Assembly: GCF_014235845.1 (NCBI RefSeq) | Contig: NZ_JACJUQ010000002.1 | Location: 124,001-188,000, forward strand | Direction of reading: 5' to 3' | Length of the DNA: 64,000 bases | From: Pontivivens nitratireducens | GTDB taxonomy: Bacteria > Pseudomonadota > Alphaproteobacteria > Rhodobacterales > Rhodobacteraceae | Shown: in pieces, positions 9,196 to 17,645 of the stretch | Position numbering within the stretch: position 1 is the first letter of the stretch | Layout: each line of letters starts with the position of its first letter | The notes under the pieces: generated by a model | Told to the model about the DNA's origin: nothing | Seen by the model: only the letters and a program-made list of their open reading frames with translations | Database searches by the model: none | Made by a program: the position numbers and the translations under genes

Positions 9196-9696
9196 GATGA
9201 CAGGGAAGTGGATGACCTGATCGACCCGATCAGTGAATTGCCGGGATTCGAGGAGACGGAATCGCGCATCGCCGTTCTGGGGCACCCCATTCACGCGATG
9301 TCGGTCGCCTTTCCGGTGGCGCTGACCTTCTGTGTGCTGGGGGCCGATATGCTCTATTGGTGGACGGGGGATGCGTTCTGGGCGCGAGCCGCGCTGTGGG
9401 CCGCGGGAACCGGATTCCTGTTCGGAATGCTCGCCGGTTTGTCCGGCACGGCGGAGCTGTTGCTCGTCTCCGGCATCCGGGCGCGGGCGCCGGCATGGAC
9501 ACATTTCATCATCGCGGTGACGCTTCTGGCGCTGCTGGGGGCGAACTGGGGATACAGGCTCTACGGTTACGAACAGGCCGTCCTGCCCTATGGACTGATG
9601 CTGTCGGGGCTGTGCGTGTTGGTGGTCAGTTTCACGGGTTGGCATGGCGGTAAGCTCGTTTTCGATTATCGGCTGGGCACGTCGAAGGGAAGTTGA
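9169..9696 (+). CDS. DUF2231 membrane protein
   Basis: 175 residues with four membrane helices after a ~35-residue acidic N-terminus. The GHPIH motif (residue ~40) is the hallmark of DUF2231, whose conserved histidines are thought to bind heme or metal; a third His occurs in WTHFII. ATG 9169 is preferred, with GAGGA 9 nt upstream; ATG 9181 is the alternative. It sits between the oxidase operon and the CopD/CtaG genes but on the opposite strand, overlapping the CopD-like gene tail-to-tail by 31 bp. A role in respiratory or redox membrane chemistry is plausible from context only. Confidence 0.82.
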   Translation: MRGDMATKQDDREVDDLIDPISELPGFEETESRIAVLGHPIHAMSVAFPVALTFCVLGADMLYWWTGDAFWARAALWAAGTGFLFGMLAGLSGTAELLLVSGIRARAPAWTHFIIAVTLLALLGANWGYRLYGYEQAVLPYGLMLSGLCVLVVSFTGWHGGKLVFDYRLGTSKGS

Positions 9697-10178
9697 CCGC
9701 CGCGCGGTTCGAGCATCCATTGGGGAAAGTCGATCCAGTGAAATCCCGGTTTGGCCAGCACGAGGGTCAGAATGACGATCACAGGCACCAGAACCGCCGC
9801 CAGCGGCAGCACCGCGCGGGGCGGATCATAGCGGGCGGGATCCTCGGCGGTTCTGACCAGCATGTTGCCGGTCCAGACATGGGCCACGACCAGAAGGCTT
9901 ACGAATACCAGCTTCGCGAACATCCATGGCACGAAGGCCTCTCGAAGGAAGATCAGCCATGTTCCGGCGATCACCGCGATGACGGCGGCAGGTGTGACGC
10001 ATAACGTATAGGTCAGGTGGGTGGCGCGGCGGATCAGCCGATAGTCGTCCATCATCACGGACCGGTCGCTGTGGGCCAGCATCAACGGCATTGCCAGCAA
10101 ACCGCCGCACCACAGGGTCAGGGCGGCAATGTGCACGATCTTGAAGATCGGTATCGTTGCTACGATCCAGTCCGGCAC
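9666..10178 (-). CDS. CopD-like membrane protein
   Basis: 170 residues, four hydrophobic helices. KIVHIAALTLWCGGLLAMPL near the N-terminus and HVWTGNML in the third helix carry the paired histidines typical of CopD and the related HemJ-like group. GTG 10178 is chosen because GGGAGGA lies 6-8 nt upstream; it overlaps the end of ctaG by 19 bp, so the two are cotranscribed. The likely role is in copper or heme supply for the neighbouring oxidase. The family is diverse, so copper import versus heme-related function is not resolved. Confidence 0.75.
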   Translation of the reverse strand: MPDWIVATIPIFKIVHIAALTLWCGGLLAMPLMLAHSDRSVMMDDYRLIRRATHLTYTLCVTPAAVIAVIAGTWLIFLREAFVPWMFAKLVFVSLLVVAHVWTGNMLVRTAEDPARYDPPRAVLPLAAVLVPVIVILTLVLAKPGFHWIDFPQWMLEPRGGQLPFDVPSR

Positions 10179-10873
10179 GCCATATCCTCCCTCAGCCGAC
10201 CCCAACTGCAACGCGCCAGCAGTGCGGCAATCGCGGCGTAGGGAACCCCCGCCGGCACCCACATGATCAGCCCCCCCAGTTGCTGATCGCGCAGCGGCGT
10301 CAGGCCCCAGTCGAATGGGGCGATGGAATGCGCGGCATACAGCGCAGTGGGGGCGAATGTCAGCACGGCGCCCAACATGCCCATTTGCGCGAAGCTGAAC
10401 AGGACGAAGAGGAAACGTTCGACCGGTGAGACTTCGGCGGTATAGACGGCTTTCCAGAACCAGATCGCGCTGCCCAGCAGGCTGAGCTGCATCAGCCAGT
10501 AGACTGCAACGTTGGACAGGGCCAGATCATAGGCGACCGGGTGATGCCAGAGCCACAGGATGATCGTCGAGACGGCGAAGGGCAGGGCGACGCCGCCCCG
10601 GACCCGGTGTTTTGTCACCAGCGCCAGCAGCGGCGCGGCCCCTACGATCAGGATGACATGGTGCACCACCCGGGCGGAAAACAGTGCCGAGGACAGGGCG
10701 CAGAGCGGCGACACGAACGCCAGGAACAGCAGCGCCACCGCTGCGATCCCGGCAGGTTCGCGGCGAAGGGTGACGCCCAGCCCGACCAGTGCGAGGAGCA
10801 GGATCGGATCGAAGTTCCAACTGCCCCAGATCTCCTGCGGCAGTGGCGCAGGCCCACAGTAGATCGCGTTCAT
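10160..10873 (-). CDS. ctaG: Caa3-type oxidase assembly protein CtaG
   Basis: 237 residues with about seven membrane helices. HHVILIVGAAPLLAL, LWLWHHPVAYDLAL and AHSIAPFDWGLTPLRDQQLG match the COG3336 CtaG family, which helps deliver copper to heme-copper oxidases; conserved histidines are visible in the first two motifs. The family differs from the Cox11-type CtaG of mitochondria-like oxidases. The gene is followed by, and overlaps, the CopD-like gene. Together they lie downstream, on the same strand but separated by the divergent DUF2231 gene, from the oxidase operon they probably serve. Start ATG 10873. Confidence 0.85.
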   Translation of the reverse strand: MNAIYCGPAPLPQEIWGSWNFDPILLLALVGLGVTLRREPAGIAAVALLFLAFVSPLCALSSALFSARVVHHVILIVGAAPLLALVTKHRVRGGVALPFAVSTIILWLWHHPVAYDLALSNVAVYWLMQLSLLGSAIWFWKAVYTAEVSPVERFLFVLFSFAQMGMLGAVLTFAPTALYAAHSIAPFDWGLTPLRDQQLGGLIMWVPAGVPYAAIAALLARCSWGRLREDMACRTGS

Positions 10874-10928
10874 CTCGACATACTCCCTTGCTGCCGATCA
10901 GGGCCGCACCGTTCTGGACAGCCTCGAC

Positions 10929-10934
10929 ATTATA
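10929..10934 (-). promoter_or_regulatory. Possible -10 box of ctaG promoter
   Basis: The minus strand reads TATAAT exactly, about 55 nt before the ctaG ATG. No convincing -35 hexamer is present at 16-18 nt, so support is partial. Confidence 0.3.
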
Positions 10935-10975
10935 CCTTGCGCGCTGTCCGAACCCGCGCATTCCCCGCGAGAAGC

Positions 10976-11569
10976 CTAACGCGATTGCCGGATCACCCGA
11001 AAGATATAGTAGCCGACAATACCCACAACGATCACGGTGGAGATCGGGTTCAGCCAATCCGCCACCTTCTCATATTGCGATTCCAGCAGATAGCCCGCGT
11101 AGGCCAGCAAGGTGGTCCAGATCGCGCTGCCCACGGTGGTGAAGGCCAGGAACGGCAGGATCGGCATCCGGGCAACCCCGGCGGGCACGGAAATAAAGGT
11201 CCGCACCCCCGGCACCATCCGCCCGAAGAACACGGCCCGCCAGCCGTAATCGCGAAACCAGCGCGACGCGCCGTCCACGTCCTCGGGCGACAGGGTCAAC
11301 CACTTGCCGTGGTTGCGGGCGAATCTCTTGAGGCGCTCCTGACCGATGCGCAGGCCGATCCAGTACCACAGCACCGCGCCCGCCACGGATCCCAGCGTTC
11401 CGGCCAGGATCACAGGGATCAGCGCCAGTGTCTCCTGCGCCGCCAGATACCCGGAAAGGGGCATGACCAGTTCGGACGGGATGGGGGGAAAGACGTTCTC
11501 CGCGAACATCAGTCCCGCGACACCGACATATCCACCCCGTGCCAACAGCGATACGATCCAATCAAACAT
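10976..11569 (-). CDS. DedA family membrane protein
   Basis: 197 residues. ENVFPPIPSELVMPLSGYLA near residue 25 and FFGRMVPGVRTFISVPAG near residue 115 are the two signature blocks of DedA/SNARE-associated proteins, which flip lipids such as undecaprenyl phosphate or phosphatidylethanolamine across the inner membrane. Several helices, and a basic C-terminal tail. It starts 36 bp after the histidine-kinase gene ends on the same strand and may be the third gene of that operon, which would fit envelope-stress control. The substrate cannot be inferred. Confidence 0.9.
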   Translation of the reverse strand: MFDWIVSLLARGGYVGVAGLMFAENVFPPIPSELVMPLSGYLAAQETLALIPVILAGTLGSVAGAVLWYWIGLRIGQERLKRFARNHGKWLTLSPEDVDGASRWFRDYGWRAVFFGRMVPGVRTFISVPAGVARMPILPFLAFTTVGSAIWTTLLAYAGYLLESQYEKVADWLNPISTVIVVGIVGYYIFRVIRQSR

Positions 11570-11605
11570 GCGCCCTCAATAAACAGTTCTTCTCGACTGC
11601 ACCGC

Positions 11606-12964
11606 TCAGCTAGTCCGGGTCGCGGGGAAGGCCAGTTCGACGCGCAAACCCGGCATCGCATCGTGCAGACCCACTGTCGCGCCGTGAAGGGTGGCGATGC
11701 TGGCGACAAGGTTCAGCCCCAGACCCGCCCCCGGCGAGGTTCGACTGCGATCCATGCGGTAGAGACGCCGCAGGACCAGTTCACGCTCCGCCTCGGGCAC
11801 GCCGGGGCCGTTATCCGTGACGCTCAACACGATCCGGTCCCGGATGCGGTTCAGTTCAATCCGAACATCTGTGCCCGCAGGCGTGTGACGCAGGGCGTTC
11901 TCTATCAGATTGGCGAGGGTCTGCCCCAACAGGTGCCGGTCGCCGCTGATCGTCATGCCGCTGGCAGGGGTGTAGTGCAGCCTATGACCCGCATCGGTTG
12001 CGGCAGGTTCGTAGAGTTCGACAATGGTCGCGCAGACCCGGTCCAGATCGACAACCTCAAAGCCCGCCTTGGGCGATCCCGTCTCGATCCGGGCGATTTG
12101 CAGCAGGGCGTGAAAGGTCGCGACGATGCCGTCCAGTTCGGCGTTCGCCTTGTCCAGCAGGTCACGGGCGGTGGCGTCGAGGGGCCCGTGCTCCGAAAGT
12201 TCGGAGAGGTGGACGGCGACCCGCTGGATCGGCGTCTTGAGGTCGTGCGCAATGTCCGAGGAAACCTGCCGGATCGCCGCGATCGACGATTCCTGCGCGC
12301 TGGCCATCTTGTCGATCCGGGTGCCGATCGTCGCCAGATCCTGCGGCCAGTCCGGTGCAGGGCAGACGCGAGCCTCCAATTCGCCGCCCGTCAGCTGATC
12401 CAGAGTCCGCGCGATGGTCGAGACGTGCCGCGCACTGCGCCGGGCCAGGGTCAGGCCGATGCCCAGTGCGATCAGGATCGTCGGGATCAGGCTGAGGCCG
12501 AGGACCCGCAGGAATGCCTCCCGCAGGGCGTCGATCTCCGCCAGGGAACGGGCGATGGTCAGCTGCCCGCCGCGAAGCGAGGTGGTCAATGCCATGTACT
12601 GTCCCTCGATCTGCGGGTCGCCGGAAATATCGGTCACGATATGATAGCCTTCGTCGTCACGTGCGATGACGGCGTTGCCGTAATGGCGGCGGTCCGGGCC
12701 GATATAGCTGAGCACCATGCGCGCCGGATCGGTAACGCGGGCCTCCGCCTCCACCAGCTGGGACAGGGCTGCGGGGCCGGGGGCCGCGCGAAAACCGGCC
12801 ATGTCCTGTCGCAGATCGGCGCGTATCGTCTGATCGAAGGAGCGTTGCGTCACCAGATAGGTCGCCCCCAGGCTGAGCAGGCTGACGATGGTAAACACCG
12901 CCACCAGAACCAGCGCGAGGTGGATCGGCATCGAGCGAAATATCGCGGGCAGGTGCCGGTTCAT
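11606..12964 (-). CDS. Sensor histidine kinase
   Basis: 452 residues: helix at ~13-37, periplasmic sensor loop to ~165, second helix, HAMP linker, then DHp domain with the phospho-acceptor His of DIAHDLKTP near residue 240. The ATPase domain has N box LIENALRHT, G1 box DNGPGVP and G2 box GAGLGLNL. The start ATG 12964 overlaps the response-regulator stop in an ATGA, so the pair is coupled. An HtrA protease gene is transcribed divergently from the pair and DedA follows it, suggesting an envelope-stress system comparable in layout to CpxAR-DegP. The stimulus is unknown. Confidence 0.92.
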   Translation of the reverse strand: MNRHLPAIFRSMPIHLALVLVAVFTIVSLLSLGATYLVTQRSFDQTIRADLRQDMAGFRAAPGPAALSQLVEAEARVTDPARMVLSYIGPDRRHYGNAVIARDDEGYHIVTDISGDPQIEGQYMALTTSLRGGQLTIARSLAEIDALREAFLRVLGLSLIPTILIALGIGLTLARRSARHVSTIARTLDQLTGGELEARVCPAPDWPQDLATIGTRIDKMASAQESSIAAIRQVSSDIAHDLKTPIQRVAVHLSELSEHGPLDATARDLLDKANAELDGIVATFHALLQIARIETGSPKAGFEVVDLDRVCATIVELYEPAATDAGHRLHYTPASGMTISGDRHLLGQTLANLIENALRHTPAGTDVRIELNRIRDRIVLSVTDNGPGVPEAERELVLRRLYRMDRSRTSPGAGLGLNLVASIATLHGATVGLHDAMPGLRVELAFPATRTS

Positions 12965-13632
12965 GCGTCGATCCGGTAGCCCGCGCCGCGCACGGTCTGG
13001 ATCAAGTCGGTGTCGAACGGGCGGTCCACCTTTGCCCTGAGGCGGCTGATATGCGTCTCCACCACATTTGTCATCGGGTCGAAGCTGATGTCCCAGATCG
13101 CCTCCAGCAACATGGTGCGGGTCTGTACCCGGCCCTTGCGGCGCAACAGATGTTCGAGAATGGCGAATTCACGCGGCAGCAAGGAGATTTCACGGCCCGC
13201 CCGGATCACGCGGCGGCTCAGCAGGTCCATTGTCAGGTCGCCCGCATGCAATGTCGTTTCCTGCGCCACCGTCGGGGCACGGCGGGCAAGGGCCGCGACG
13301 CGGGCGGACAGCTCACCAAAGGCGAACGGCTTCACGAGGTAATCGTCGCCGCCCGCGGTCAGCCCCTCGATCCGGTCCTCCACACTGCCCAGAGAGGTCA
13401 GGAACAGCACCGGCGTCCGGTTTCCGGCCCCGCGCAGAGTCTTGACCAACGTCATGCCGTCGATCTGCGGCACCATGCGATCGACGATCAGCACGTCGTA
13501 TCCGACGCTGGTCGCCTGGATCAGCGCGTCGCGGCCGTTCGTGACCAGATCGACGGTATGGCCTTCCTCACGCAGGCCGCGGGCGATGTAGGTGCCCGTC
13601 GTCTCGTCATCTTCGACCACCAGCAGTTTCAT
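12961..13632 (-). CDS. OmpR-family response regulator
   Basis: 223 residues. Receiver domain 1-~115 begins MKLLVVEDDE with the acidic pair, has the phosphorylation Asp in LIVDRMVP near residue 51 and Lys in YLVKPF. A winged-helix DNA-binding domain follows (LLPREFAILEHLLRRKG, then VVETHISRLRAKVD). ATG 13632 is chosen over upstream in-frame codons because AAGGGG lies ~8 nt ahead. First gene of the pair with the kinase; the divergent spacer to htrA (13633-13795) probably holds its binding sites. Confidence 0.93.
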   Translation of the reverse strand: MKLLVVEDDETTGTYIARGLREEGHTVDLVTNGRDALIQATSVGYDVLIVDRMVPQIDGMTLVKTLRGAGNRTPVLFLTSLGSVEDRIEGLTAGGDDYLVKPFAFGELSARVAALARRAPTVAQETTLHAGDLTMDLLSRRVIRAGREISLLPREFAILEHLLRRKGRVQTRTMLLEAIWDISFDPMTNVVETHISRLRAKVDRPFDTDLIQTVRGAGYRIDA

Positions 13633-13713
13633 GGACAGATCCCCTTCGGTTGCGCCATAGATTTGCCCGTAGGGGCACAATGGCAAGGGTGCGGACGGCG
13701 GCGCGGGCAATCT

Positions 13714-13725
13714 TACAAATCTGTA
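13714..13725. promoter_or_regulatory. Short palindrome between response regulator and htrA
   Basis: TACA-AATC-TGTA forms a 4-bp inverted repeat midway between the divergent genes. It is a weak candidate for an operator of the adjacent regulator; short palindromes of this kind occur by chance. Confidence 0.2.
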
Positions 13726-13795
13726 TAGGCCTGCGCATGTTCCTGTCAGGCGGAATGCCGAATTTGGTTTCATCGCATTCAGTCAGGAGTATGAC

Positions 13796-14896
13796 ATGAA
13801 ACCTATTGCACGCAATTCAGTCTCGCTCGCCGTTGCGGCGGCCATCCTATCCTCGACCGCGCTGGTGCCCTCCGTGGCCCTCGCGGTGCCGGCCGGCGGC
13901 TATGCCGATCTGGTCGAGCAGGTGTCCCCCAGTGTGGTGTTCATCGAGGTGACCGGCACCGCCACCCCCGTCGATTACAGTCAGGCCCTGCCCGAGGGGA
14001 TGCCGGACGAGTTGCGCCGCCGGTTCGAGGAACTGGTGCCCAAGGGCGGCGAGCAAGGCCCGCGCAGTGGTCTGGGATCCGGGTTCATCATCTCGAATGA
14101 CGGACAGATCGTGACCAATCACCACGTGATCGACGGCGCACAACGCGTAAGTGTGACGCTAAGCGACGGGCGGGAGATGGACGCCACCGTTATCGGCAGC
14201 GATCCCCTGACCGATATCGCGCTGTTGCAGATCGAGGCGGAGGCCGATCTGCCCTTCATCGATTTCGGCAGCTCGGCGCAGATGCGCGCAGGGGATGAGG
14301 TGTTCGCCGTCGGCAATCCGTTCGGACTGGGCGGGACGGTCACGTCGGGCATCGTGTCCGCGACCTCGCGCAATATCAACAGCGGCCCGTTCGACGATTT
14401 CATCCAGACCGACGCGGCAATCAACCGGGGCAATTCCGGGGGACCGCTGTTCAACGATGCGGGGCAGGTCGTCGGCGTGAACACCGCGATCTATTCGCCT
14501 GATGGCGGCTCCGTCGGTATCGGGTTCGCGGTGCCGTCCGACCTGGTGCAGACCATCGTCGCGGATCTGGAGGATGACGGCACCGTCACGCGCGGTTGGC
14601 TGGGCGTGCAGATCCGCCCGATGACCGAAGAGGTCGCCTCGGTCCTGGGCTATGACGCCCCGCGCGGCGCGGTGGTTGAGGCCGTGATGCCCGACAGCCC
14701 CGCAGCCAAGGCCGGTCTGGTGAATGGCGACATCATCTTGTCCTTTGACGGTACGGATATCGAGGAACTGCGCGACCTGACCCGCGCCGTGGCCGAAACC
14801 GCACCGGATGCGGATTCGCAGATGACGGTCCTGCACAAGGGTTCGGAAAAAACCTATGAGGTTACGATCGGAACCCTGGACGCGGAGGAAGCGTAA
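13796..14896 (+). CDS. Periplasmic serine protease, HtrA/Deg family
   Basis: 366 residues with a Sec signal peptide (MKPIARNSV then a hydrophobic core, likely cut after VALA). The trypsin-like domain carries the triad: His in TNHHVIDGA (~107), Asp in PLTDIALLQI (~139), Ser in RGNSGGPLF (~213). One PDZ domain follows (RGWLGVQIRPM to the end), so it is shorter than DegP, which has two, and resembles DegQ/DegS-size members. CAGGAG sits 7 nt before ATG 13796. It degrades or refolds misfolded envelope proteins. Divergent placement beside the two-component genes suggests control by that regulator. Confidence 0.93.
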   Translation: MKPIARNSVSLAVAAAILSSTALVPSVALAVPAGGYADLVEQVSPSVVFIEVTGTATPVDYSQALPEGMPDELRRRFEELVPKGGEQGPRSGLGSGFIISNDGQIVTNHHVIDGAQRVSVTLSDGREMDATVIGSDPLTDIALLQIEAEADLPFIDFGSSAQMRAGDEVFAVGNPFGLGGTVTSGIVSATSRNINSGPFDDFIQTDAAINRGNSGGPLFNDAGQVVGVNTAIYSPDGGSVGIGFAVPSDLVQTIVADLEDDGTVTRGWLGVQIRPMTEEVASVLGYDAPRGAVVEAVMPDSPAAKAGLVNGDIILSFDGTDIEELRDLTRAVAETAPDADSQMTVLHKGSEKTYEVTIGTLDAEEA

Positions 14897-15060
14897 ACGG
14901 TCCCTGTAACCAGCTTTGGAATTGACTTGGCAAACTGACTTGGCAAACCGGCCCTGGTGGAGCGATCCGCCGGGGCCGTGCCTATTTGTACCTCGGACTG
15001 GACGGTCCCGTCCCGCGACCCAGATCAATACGGAAACGTATGGGAAGGGCCAGACCGCAA

Positions 15061-16023
15061 ATGACCACCGGAACCGAGAATCGTGGCCGCGAGGCCAAAG
15101 CTCCCACCGCTATTCCCCTGAAGGGCTGGAAGGATATCGCCCTTCGCGTGAAGGACAGGGTCAAGTCGGATCATGTCGGCCTGATCGCTGCCGGGGTGGC
15201 GTTCTACGCATTGCTGGCGCTGTTTCCCGCGCTGACGGCCCTGTTGGCGGTGTCCGGCCTGATCGTGGAGCCGGCGCAGGTCATCGACCTGATCGACGAT
15301 CTGTCCGCAGTGATGCCCCGGCAGGTCGCGGAGATCATCATCGCGCAGGCGCAAAAGGTCGCAGGCTCGGAACAGGCCGGTCTGGGGCTGGCCACGATCC
15401 TGGGTATCGCCCTGGCGCTGTGGTCCGCGTCCAAGGGGGTGGCCAGCCTGATCGAAGGGCTGAATGTCGCATATGGTGAAGAGGAAAAACGCGGTTTCAT
15501 CAAATTGAAACTGCAAACGTTGTTGTTGACCCTGGGCCTGATCCTCGGCGCGATCTACGCTGTCGTCGCGATGATGGGGGTGCCGGCCGTGCTGTCCTTT
15601 GTCGATTTAGGGCCGATCACCGAATGGCTGATCGCAGGGATCGGCTGGGTCATATTGATCTGCCTGATGATCGTCGGTCTGGGCGTGGTCTACAGCTATG
15701 GTCCGTCGCGCGATCCGGCACATTGGCGCTGGTTGAGCGGGGGGGCCATAGTGGCGGTCCTGATCTGGCTGGTCGGCTCCATCGCATTTGCGTTCTATGC
15801 CGCGAATTTCGGCAGCTATAATGAGACGTTCGGCTCGCTGGGCGGTGTTATCGTGCTGCTGACATGGTTGTGGCTGTCGGCCTACATCGTGCTCATGGGG
15901 GCCGAACTGAATGCCGAGGTCGAGGCCCAGACCCGCCGCGACACCACCGTCGGCAAAGCCGAGGCGATGGGCGAACGTGGCGCGGTCAAGGCCGACAACC
16001 TGGGTGAGGCCTATCCCGAATAA
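15061..16023 (+). CDS. YihY/UPF0761 family membrane protein
   Basis: 320 residues; ATG 15061 is chosen since the upstream in-frame stretch has no family similarity. A basic soluble head (KGWKDIALRVKDRVKSD) precedes six helices, beginning GLIAAGVAFYALLALFPALTA, the signature of the YihY family once misnamed ribonuclease BN. YSYGPSRDPAHWRWLSGGA and TWLWLSAYIVLMGAELNAE are the other conserved blocks. Function unknown; proposed roles in membrane transport are unproven. The stop overlaps the convergent glucosidase gene by 13 bp. Confidence 0.9.
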   Translation: MTTGTENRGREAKAPTAIPLKGWKDIALRVKDRVKSDHVGLIAAGVAFYALLALFPALTALLAVSGLIVEPAQVIDLIDDLSAVMPRQVAEIIIAQAQKVAGSEQAGLGLATILGIALALWSASKGVASLIEGLNVAYGEEEKRGFIKLKLQTLLLTLGLILGAIYAVVAMMGVPAVLSFVDLGPITEWLIAGIGWVILICLMIVGLGVVYSYGPSRDPAHWRWLSGGAIVAVLIWLVGSIAFAFYAANFGSYNETFGSLGGVIVLLTWLWLSAYIVLMGAELNAEVEAQTRRDTTVGKAEAMGERGAVKADNLGEAYPE

Positions 16024-17561
16024 CCTTTGCGCCACACCACACCGCTGCGCCGGGGCAGGGCGCCGGGCGTCAGTGGTTCAGTGCTCAGAACAGGGTGCGC
16101 ATGGCCGCAGGGCCGTGCGCTGTCCGTCAGGTTCAACGCAAAGGTGAAATCGCCGCGCTGGATGTGCAGCACGTCATTGACGATGGCAGTGTCCACCGGA
16201 CCCTCGGGGTCGAGGTTGCGGCGCAGGCGCAGTGCTTCGATCCAGAACGCACGGGTGCCGTCCGGCCCCTGTTCGGACAGTGCGATGTCGTCCAACCCTT
16301 GCATCGGCAACCAGGGTGTCCCGGTGGTGAAGCCGTAATTCGGCGCGTCCGCTGACCACGGATAGGGTATTCGCGCGCCCTCCCGCCCTGGCGGTACCGG
16401 CCAGAACAGCCGGTCGAACGGATCTGAGATCTCGTGCAGTTTCAAAGCGGCCTGCGGTTGGCCCAGCTCCTCCCCCTGCCAGATTATCAGCGGACCGGGC
16501 AGGGCGGCGGACAGCAGTGCCAGCAATTTCGCATCGCGTACGGAGCCGTCGCCGGTTCGGCTGACGGCCCTCGGCTGATCGTGGCAGGACAGGCAATAGG
16601 TCAGTCCGCATCCTTCGCGCCGATGCCGCGCGATCAGATCGCAAACCGTCTGCGCGGTTACCGGATTGACCATCAAATCCACAGTATAGTTCGCATCCAG
16701 GCGGTCAGGGGCGGTAAATGCGCCCGACAACTCGACCGAGCGGTTGCCGGAGTTCACCTCCCCCAGCAACCAGGCATCCGGGCCGGCCCACTTGCGCAAA
16801 TTCTCCGCGAAGGCGGCACCGTCGCCGGGCAATATGTCGTAGAGGTGATCCTGAAAACTGTAGAGATTCTCGGGCCCGGTGGCGTTGCGATCCTGAACCT
16901 CCTCGCTGGCCGGGGGATTGTCCTTCATCGACAGGTCGAACAGGTAGGAGTTCACCGCGTCGAAGCGAAATCCGTCAACGCCGCGCCCGCGCCAGAACGC
17001 CACGATGGCCTGCAATGCGTCCTGAACCGGGGGGTGACGCAGGTTCAGGCTGGGCTGGCAGGACAGGAACTGGCGCAGATAGAATTGCCGCCGTACCGGA
17101 TTCCACGTCCAGGCAGGTTCGCCAAAGAAGCTCAACCAGTTGTTCGGCGCGCTGCCGTCAGGCTTTGCATCGCGCCAGACGTACCAATCGTGCATATCCT
17201 CATCACGAGCTATGCTGGCCTGAAACCAAGGGTGCTGGTCGGACGTGTGGTTGAACACCAGATCGACCATGACCCGCAGGTCCAGTTCGTGGGCGCGCGC
17301 CACCACAGCATCGAAATCGTCGAGGGTTCCGTATCGCGGATCGACCTCGCAATGGTTCATGACATCATATCCGCCATCGACCATCGGGCTGGAATAGAAC
17401 GGAGCCAGCCAGATGGCATCGACGCCCAGCTGCGCGATCGCCTCCAGCCCCTGAACGACACCGCGCAAGTCGCCTTCGCCGGTGCCTGTGCTGTCCCGGA
17501 ACGACCGGGGGTATATCTCGTAGATGCTGGGATGCAGGGGCCAGTTGGCTCGGGGTGTCAT
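16011..17561 (-). CDS. GH13 alpha-glucosidase (oligo-1,6-glucosidase-like)
   Basis: 516 residues, no signal peptide, so cytoplasmic. The (beta/alpha)8 barrel starts SIYEIYPRSFRD. Region I is DLVFNHTSD, region II GFRFDAVNSY (nucleophile Asp ~200), region III WLLGEVNS (acid/base Glu ~268), region IV SCHDQPR (transition-state Asp ~327). Region IV is usually NHDQPR; here Cys replaces Asn while His-Asp is kept. A C-terminal beta domain completes a length usual for the family. It probably hydrolyses short alpha-glucosides such as sucrose, maltose or isomaltose. No sugar transporter or regulator lies nearby. The SDR and its terminator lie just upstream. Confidence 0.9.
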   Translation of the reverse strand: MTPRANWPLHPSIYEIYPRSFRDSTGTGEGDLRGVVQGLEAIAQLGVDAIWLAPFYSSPMVDGGYDVMNHCEVDPRYGTLDDFDAVVARAHELDLRVMVDLVFNHTSDQHPWFQASIARDEDMHDWYVWRDAKPDGSAPNNWLSFFGEPAWTWNPVRRQFYLRQFLSCQPSLNLRHPPVQDALQAIVAFWRGRGVDGFRFDAVNSYLFDLSMKDNPPASEEVQDRNATGPENLYSFQDHLYDILPGDGAAFAENLRKWAGPDAWLLGEVNSGNRSVELSGAFTAPDRLDANYTVDLMVNPVTAQTVCDLIARHRREGCGLTYCLSCHDQPRAVSRTGDGSVRDAKLLALLSAALPGPLIIWQGEELGQPQAALKLHEISDPFDRLFWPVPPGREGARIPYPWSADAPNYGFTTGTPWLPMQGLDDIALSEQGPDGTRAFWIEALRLRRNLDPEGPVDTAIVNDVLHIQRGDFTFALNLTDSARPCGHAHPVLSTEPLTPGALPRRSGVVWRKGYSG

Positions 17562-17593
17562 GCAAGGTCTCCTTCACGCCGATCGCGCAAGAA

Positions 17594-17619
17594 GAAGGGG
17601 CCGGTGTCGCGGCCCCTTC
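17594..17619 (-). terminator. Intrinsic terminator after the SDR gene
   Basis: GAAGGGGCC and GGCCCCTTC form a perfect 9-bp stem with an 8-nt loop; on the minus strand the stem is followed by TTCTTCTT. It lies 27 bp past the SDR stop and before the glucosidase start, insulating the two. Confidence 0.75.
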
Positions 17620-17645
17620 GTGCAGGTATTCGATTGAACTCGGCC

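Noticed and set aside
9285-9720. N-terminal extension of oxidase subunit II to 408 codons
   Set aside because: The extra sequence lies antisense to the conserved DUF2231 gene and precedes the lipoprotein-like leader, so it is not part of the mature gene.
10541-12979. 812-codon plus-strand open frame over ctaG, dedA and the kinase
   Set aside because: It lies antisense to three recognisable genes and translates to a low-complexity Arg/His/Gln/Pro sequence typical of a shadow frame.
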